DNA of 42,273 bases from a virus. The position numbers were made by a program, and so were the translations under genes. Below, in pieces: positions 39,013 to 42,273 of this stretch. Location: positions 1 to 42,273 of the IMG/VR virus record IMGVR_UViG_3300045996_001555; one strand, written 5' to 3'. The notes under the pieces were generated by a model that was not told the DNA's origin, did not search any database, and saw only the letters and a program-made list of their open reading frames with translations. How positions within the stretch are numbered: the stretch's first letter is position 1; each line of letters starts with the position of its first letter.

Positions 39013-39397
39013 GAGGGGCAAACGGTACCCGCCGCGCCCCTCAACCTCGGTCTCTCAGCAGATCACCCGAGGCACCAACGGTAATATATTACCGCGACGT
39101 GGAGCGCAAGCAAATGATGTGCGGTACGGGCGCCGGTCCCCATAGCGAGGCCGGAAACAAAAAACACCAGGTGCGCGTGACCCATAGCGCCCTGGGCCTC
39201 CACGAGCCGGGCAACCCCCGGAGCGGTCCGAAGGCCATCAAGCCGTCCAACCGAGTTGGCTACTCGGGACAAGGCTCGATGGTGACGCCAGCCGTAGAAA
39301 ATGGCGTCAGAGCAACGTGCGGGGAACCCGCTCGGGGGCGTAAGCCCGAAAAGGCACTGAGTATGCGCACTCGCAAGAGTGTCCTCTTAGCCAGAGG
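39013..39397 (+). ncRNA. Hairpin-rich non-coding stretch, candidate structured RNA
   Basis: About 530 bases (38936-39469) lack a convincing gene, and 39013-39397 can fold into a row of hairpins: GAGGGGC/GCCCCTC (39013/39036), CCTCGG/CCGAGG (39045/39067), a 16-base palindrome CGGTAATATATTACCG (39079-39094), GAGGCC/GGCCTC (39147/39195), CCGGG/CCCGG (39207/39217), CCGAGT/ACTCGG (39251/39262), GACGCCA/TGGCGTC (39284/39302), GCGGG-GAA-CCCGC (39319), GGGC-GTAA-GCCC (39336), CACTC-GCAA-GAGTG (39368) and CCTCT/AGAGG (39383/39393). Two loops are GNRA on the plus strand, which sets the likely direction. No known RNA family could be recognised. Confidence 0.6.
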
Positions 39398-39469
39398 CTC
39401 CAAGTAAGGGCAGTCGCTCATACCGTGGAGGCAGAAAAGGGTGATCTATGAGCAGAGCGAGGCAGCAGC

Positions 39470-39691
39470 ATGATCGGTGGCAAGGACAACCGCGATCCCC
39501 GAGACGCTGGTCCAGATGATGGGCCAAGCAGGCACTATGCGAGGCCGGTTGAGATGGGACTGCGCGTGATGCTGATGAGCGGGAGCAATGCTCAGAAGGT
39601 CCGGGCGCTGTTCTCGCTGTGGAAGTCCGAGGGCTTCATTTCCGACCTCGGGATCACCGCGTTCAACGCCGAAAAACGAGTGCGCAAGTAG
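39470..39691 (+). CDS. Unknown 73-residue protein
   Basis: A small basic protein. The first half is polar (GGKDNRDPRDAGPDDGPSRH), and the second half looks folded (SNAQKVRALFSLWKSEGFIS, then DLGITAFNAEKRVRK). It follows the hairpin-rich stretch. The ribosome site is poor, but an upstream 23-codon frame (ATG 39447, with AAAAGGG before it) overlaps its start and could couple it. Confidence 0.45.
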   Translation: MIGGKDNRDPRDAGPDDGPSRHYARPVEMGLRVMLMSGSNAQKVRALFSLWKSEGFISDLGITAFNAEKRVRK

Positions 39692-39769
39692 CTGAAAAGC
39701 CCGGAAATGCTGGCGTGTCAGCTTGTAAAACGATAGTCTAAACGACGCTGATTTGCAAAGGAAATCGAG

Positions 39770-40111
39770 ATGACTGAACTGACTTTCAGCGGCCTTCGAG
39801 CGGGCAACGAAGCGCGTCAGGCGCACTGGGGCGGCTCCGACAACTGGACGCTCAGCGACTGGTCCAACGCCGTGGCTGGGGAAGTGGGCGAGGCCTGCAA
39901 CGTGGTCAAGAAAATCCGCCGAGTGGAGCTCGGGACCGCGGGCAACAAGAAGCCCACCGAGGCCTACTACGACCAGCTCGAAACCGAGATCGGCGATGTC
40001 CTCATCTACCTGGACCTCCTCGCTGCCAAGGCTGGCCTGTCGCTCGATGGCTGTGCGCGCCGTGCCTTCAACGAAAAATCCGATGAACTGAAAATGCCGG
40101 TCCACATCTAA
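39770..40111 (+). CDS. MazG-like nucleotide pyrophosphohydrolase
   Basis: This 113-residue protein has the EExxE-ExxD metal-binding pattern of the all-alpha NTP pyrophosphatase family: E38 and E41 in AVAGEVGEACNVVKK, and E73 and D76 in LETEIGDVLIYLDLLAA. Phage MazG proteins break down NTPs or the alarmone ppGpp and keep host metabolism active. GGAAATCGAG lies before the ATG. It starts a group of genes separated by short gaps with repeated leaders. Confidence 0.85.
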   Translation: MTELTFSGLRAGNEARQAHWGGSDNWTLSDWSNAVAGEVGEACNVVKKIRRVELGTAGNKKPTEAYYDQLETEIGDVLIYLDLLAAKAGLSLDGCARRAFNEKSDELKMPVHI

Positions 40112-40143
40112 CCCCCCAAGCAAACACAGGAAAGGGGAAGACG

Positions 40144-40368
40144 TTGAGCGAGAGAGACGAGGCCGAGAGCTTTTCGAACCAAGTCGCAGAATTGTTCGCG
40201 GCGAGGGTTAAGGCGTTTGCTCTGTGGTGCGAGACGCAATGGACCATCACTCACGAAGAGGCCGAGCGGGACAATCTCAAGATGACCCCCGAGCAGGTCG
40301 AGGGCTGGAACCGAGCAGTCCAGTCCTTGAGCGGTGCGGCCAGCGTTTGGTTGGAAGAGTTCGATTGA
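40144..40368 (+). CDS. Unknown 74-residue protein, TTG start
   Basis: TTG 40144 is supported by AAAGGGGAAG upstream. The product is an acidic helical protein (AESFSNQVAELFAARVKAFA, then a TPEQVEGWNRAVQSLSGAAS helix). Its leader contains CACAGGAAAGG, like the leaders of the next genes. No family is recognised. Confidence 0.58.
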   Translation: MSERDEAESFSNQVAELFAARVKAFALWCETQWTITHEEAERDNLKMTPEQVEGWNRAVQSLSGAASVWLEEFD

Positions 40369-40383
40369 AACCCCACTCTCCCA

Positions 40384-40398
40384 CACAGGAAGGCACCA
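40384..40398 (+). repeat. 15-base repeated leader, copy 1
   Basis: CACAGGAAGGCACCA, with the ribosome site GGAAGG, lies just before the DUF551-like gene and recurs exactly at 40665-40679 before the next gene. Shorter versions (CACAGGAAAGG, CACAGGGG) precede neighbouring starts at 40144 and 40952. Confidence 0.6.
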
Positions 40399-40402
40399 GC
40401 AG

Positions 40403-40687
40403 ATGACGTGGCAACCGATTGAGACAGCGCCGAGGGATGGGACCGCGTTCCAAGCGAAGATACCGGGGCACGGTAGCGACAACGTGATTGGCTGGTTCGA
40501 CGACCTCATGAACTCGGACGGCAGGCCATGTGGCGGGTGGGCGTTTATGAGCGAGCAAGAGCCACCAGACTCGTGGACCGACGGCATATGTTGGGCAGTC
40601 AACGAGGACGGCGAGAAGTCGGTCGAGCCCACCCACTGGATGCCCCTCTCCACCCCACCCAACCCACAGGAAGGCACCAAGGGATGA
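40403..40687 (+). CDS. DUF551-like protein, copy 2
   Basis: This 94-residue protein starts MTWQPIETAPRDGTAFQAKI, a common opening of DUF551-type proteins, and ends with PTHWMPLSTPP. It resembles the gene at 22008-22259 in the leftward operon, though the two differ in most positions. Its role is unknown. It has a repeated leader, and overlaps the next gene by 4 bases. Confidence 0.68.
   Translation: MTWQPIETAPRDGTAFQAKIPGHGSDNVIGWFDDLMNSDGRPCGGWAFMSEQEPPDSWTDGICWAVNEDGEKSVEPTHWMPLSTPPNPQEGTKG
40665..40679 (+). repeat. 15-base repeated leader, copy 2
   Basis: Exact second copy of the sequence at 40384-40398, placed inside the end of the DUF551-like gene and before ATG 40684. The repeat suggests duplication of a translation-initiation unit along with its gene. 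Confidence 0.6.
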
Positions 40688-40905
40688 GCGAGCAGGTAGC
40701 TGGAAAAGCAATGCGACTGATCCTCGAAAAGGATGGCGTCAAGCGCGAGATCCGAGCGCCATTTCGGCTTTGCTTGAGCCGCGAAGATGCGAACGTTCTG
40801 ATTGCTCAGCTCATGGACAAGCCAACCAACTACGGGTGGGTGACGATCCACGGTGAAGTGCTGGTGGGCGATCCGGATACAACTCCACGTCGATGGACCG
40901 AATAG
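40684..40905 (+). CDS. Unknown 73-residue protein
   Basis: A compact protein with a beta hairpin (AMRLILEKDGVKREIRAPFR), a helix (SREDANVLIAQLMD) and a final strand (GWVTIHGEVLVGDP). It overlaps the DUF551-like gene as ATGA. No family is recognised. Confidence 0.6.
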   Translation: MSEQVAGKAMRLILEKDGVKREIRAPFRLCLSREDANVLIAQLMDKPTNYGWVTIHGEVLVGDPDTTPRRWTE

Positions 40906-40951
40906 CCAGCACAATCAACCGACTAACCCAACCACAGGGGCGGACTAACAC

Positions 40952-41608
40952 ATGGGGCGGCAATACGGAGGCGATGCACGGCACTGGTACGCGATCGATG
41001 TCGTTCGCCAGAAGGAGTACGTGGCGGGCCATATCTTCCAGCGGATGGGGTGCGAGACCTTCATCCCCACAGAGACGCGCTACCGCAAGCGCAACCGCTA
41101 CGCCAAGGCGAAGATCGAGGTCGCATACGCAGCCCTGCCGGGCGTCGTCTTCGTTGGCTTCCCATCAGCGCCGGATTGGTATCGCGTGATGTCGATGCAC
41201 CTGGTCAACGGCGTCCTGTCCTACGACGATCACCCGCGCCGCATCGACCCCGAGGACAAGCAATGGGTTGCCTACCGCTCGTCGCAGAACGATGGCTATC
41301 TCGTCATCGAGCGCGTCAAGCAGAACCGCTACATTCGAGACCTCAAGACCCGAGCCGATGTCGATGTCAGCGCCGCCAGCATCCACGTAGAGGGCAAAGG
41401 CGTTCTCCGCGCTCCTGCCGTCCAGAAGCACATGAAGACCAAGCGCGAGTTTGGCGAAGGCGCCAGCGTCATGGTTTCAGACGGGCCATTCCGCTTCAGT
41501 GCCGGCAAGGTCATCCAGATCACCGGCCATCGCGCCAAGGTGCTGCTACCTCTGTTCGGTGGAGAGACAGCCATCGACATTCCACTGCAGAATCTCGAGG
41601 CGGCTTGA
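40952..41608 (+). CDS. NusG/RfaH-like antitermination protein
   Basis: This 218-residue protein has an NGN-like N-terminal domain (HWYAIDVVRQKEYVAGHIFQ, then a TFIPTETRYRKRNRYAKAKI segment and LPGVVFVGF) and a C-terminal KOW-type domain (GEGASVMVSDGPFRFSAGKV, about 168-203). Specialised NusG paralogues travel with RNA polymerase past terminators. It is the last early gene, followed by a terminator hairpin and then the terminase genes. This makes it the best candidate for a late-gene activator in place of lambda Q. Confidence 0.82.
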   Translation: MGRQYGGDARHWYAIDVVRQKEYVAGHIFQRMGCETFIPTETRYRKRNRYAKAKIEVAYAALPGVVFVGFPSAPDWYRVMSMHLVNGVLSYDDHPRRIDPEDKQWVAYRSSQNDGYLVIERVKQNRYIRDLKTRADVDVSAASIHVEGKGVLRAPAVQKHMKTKREFGEGASVMVSDGPFRFSAGKVIQITGHRAKVLLPLFGGETAIDIPLQNLEAA

Positions 41609-41950
41609 CGAGGGGCTTGTCAACGCGGGCAAATCACTCCAGATTCCCGTTTCAGGACGAGTTCGCGAACCGAGGACAGCCACTGAGCCGAGTCCCGGCG
41701 GCCCCAGGTCAGCCACATGCGTTGACCCCGTAGCCCGAATTGCGCCCCAAGTTTCCAGAAGCCCGCCGGTTCACGCCAGCGGGCTTATTGCATTTCCACC
41801 CAGCGCGACCTCCTAAGCTCTCCGGGGAGAGGGCGTAGTCTCATCGTCCGATGCGCGACTGCTGTTGCGTCAAAGCCGTGCGCTGGGGGCGTTGCTTCGC
41901 TCATGTTAGCGGCCAATCGGAAGTGCTCCCCAATTCATTCGAGGTAGTCA
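41609..41950 (+). other. 342-base gap before terminase, late control region
   Basis: No convincing gene is present. The gap holds a terminator hairpin at 41759-41786 and a short perfect inverted repeat CTCTCC-GG-GGAGAG at 41818-41831. A late promoter or packaging site would be expected here, but I could not identify either with confidence. Confidence 0.6.
41759..41786 (+). terminator. Terminator hairpin between NusG-like gene and terminase
   Basis: AAGCCCGC (41759-41766) and GCGGGCTT (41779-41786) form a perfect 8-bp stem with a 12-base loop. ATTGCATTT follows, a partial T-run. This would stop early rightward transcription unless an antiterminator acts, and the NusG-like gene is the obvious candidate. 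Confidence 0.72.
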
Positions 41951-42273
41951 GTGACTTTCACGGCTAAGCAGATCGAGCAGCACAAGGCAGCCATCTGCGA
42001 CCGTATCGCCAATGGCGAAAGCCTGAGGCAGATTTGCGACGACGAAGCGTTGCCCGCCTGCTCAACTGTGTTCCTTTGGCTCAAGGATGATGCCGCCTTT
42101 TCGGAGCAGTACGCACGCGCGCGCGAAGCGCAGGCTGACGCCATCTTTGACGATATTCTGACAATCGCCGATGACGGTCGCAATGACTGGATGGAGCGCA
42201 AGAACGCTGACGGCCAAAACATTGGTTGGCAGGAGAACGGCGAGGCCATGCGGCGCTCCCAGCTTCGCATAGA
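41951..42273 (+). CDS. terS: Terminase small subunit, N-terminal part (continues at base 1)
   Basis: GTG 41951 opens the frame, with the sequence TFTAKQIEQHKAAICDRIAN followed by a helix-turn-helix (LRQICDDEALPACSTVFLWL). The frame runs off the end and continues at base 1 of the window (42147 equals base 1), ending at 302 for a total of 165 residues. It recognises phage DNA for packaging. GAGGTAGT before the start is a fair ribosome site. Confidence 0.85.
   Translation, partial: MTFTAKQIEQHKAAICDRIANGESLRQICDDEALPACSTVFLWLKDDAAFSEQYARAREAQADAIFDDILTIADDGRNDWMERKNADGQNIGWQENGEAMRRSQLRI
42147..42273. repeat. Exact terminal direct repeat, right copy
   Basis: Identical to bases 1-127. It lies within the small terminase gene. 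The unique genome is therefore bases 1-42146. Confidence 0.95.

Noticed and set aside
39080-39400. Group I or II intron, tmRNA or hammerhead ribozyme in the structured stretch
   Set aside because: No intron core segments, domain V pattern, tRNA-like ends or CUGAUGA/GAAA motif could be found.
38961-39407. 148-codon plus frame across the hairpin-rich stretch
   Set aside because: It starts with TTG without a ribosome site, the product has no regular secondary structure, and local base pairing is far stronger than coding features.
39446-40123. 225-codon minus frame opposite MazG
   Set aside because: MazG metal-binding motifs are on the plus strand; the minus frame is a shadow.
41642-41646. GANTC site (GATTC) before terminase as a GcrA target
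   Set aside because: A single 5-base site in 342 bases is expected by chance.
1-42273. tRNA genes, CRISPR arrays and insertion sequences
   Set aside because: No tRNA-like arms with CCA-type ends, no regular repeat-spacer series and no transposase gene were seen by eye; a tRNAscan run would settle the first.

Overview
The window is the complete or near-complete genome of a temperate, short-tailed (podovirus-type, P22-like) bacteriophage. Bases 1-127 are repeated exactly at 42147-42273, so the contig closes on itself and the unique length is about 42,146 bp. The small terminase gene runs across the join. The host is most likely an alphaproteobacterium, perhaps of the Rhizobiales/Hyphomicrobiales: the phage carries a GcrA-family regulator and a MucR/Ros-type zinc-finger regulator, both typical of that class, and is GC-rich throughout. 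No tRNA, insertion sequence or CRISPR array was seen.

Late region, plus strand, 41951 through the join to about 21084. The order is terminase small and large subunits, P22-type portal, scaffold, capsid, a decoration-like protein, gp4-like adaptor, gp10-like tail hub, three ejection-type proteins (one with a lytic transglycosylase domain), a tail fibre, a small fibre-associated protein and a 934-residue tailspike. No tape measure or tail tube gene is present, which fits a podovirus. Two leftward genes sit inside this block (a two-helix membrane protein and a methyltransferase); each shares a CTAG stop with the rightward gene it meets. A lysis block follows: a lambda-R-like endolysin fused to two membrane helices, a membrane protein, and a secreted RlpA-like protein.

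Leftward early region, minus strand, 31453 down to 21009. This is a tightly packed operon with many ATGA overlaps. It holds a Cdc48/FtsH-like AAA+ ATPase, the Bet single-strand annealing protein, NinB, a DUF968-type HNH protein, many small unknowns, tyrosine integrase with a repeat-rich attP candidate, a GIY-YIG protein, and last a MucR-HTH regulator.

Immunity region, 31470-33175. A CI-like S24 repressor and a Cro-like protein are divergent. Operators of the form TGCATNNATGCA lie between them and again in front of the leftward operon. A TTG-started gene and a membrane-anchored gene sit between the two control regions.

Rightward early region, 32975-41608. It contains HNH and GIY-YIG proteins, an N6-adenine-type DNA methyltransferase, RusA resolvase, GcrA, a replication-protein-like C-terminal module, a roughly 390-base non-coding stretch rich in hairpins, MazG, a DUF551-like protein, and a NusG-like protein. 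The NusG-like gene lies just before a hairpin terminator and the terminase genes, so it is the best candidate for the late-gene antiterminator.

The least explained parts are the hairpin-rich stretch at 39013-39397, the three CTAG-joined leftward genes, the phage Cdc48-like ATPase, and the pairing of GcrA with a DNA methyltransferase.
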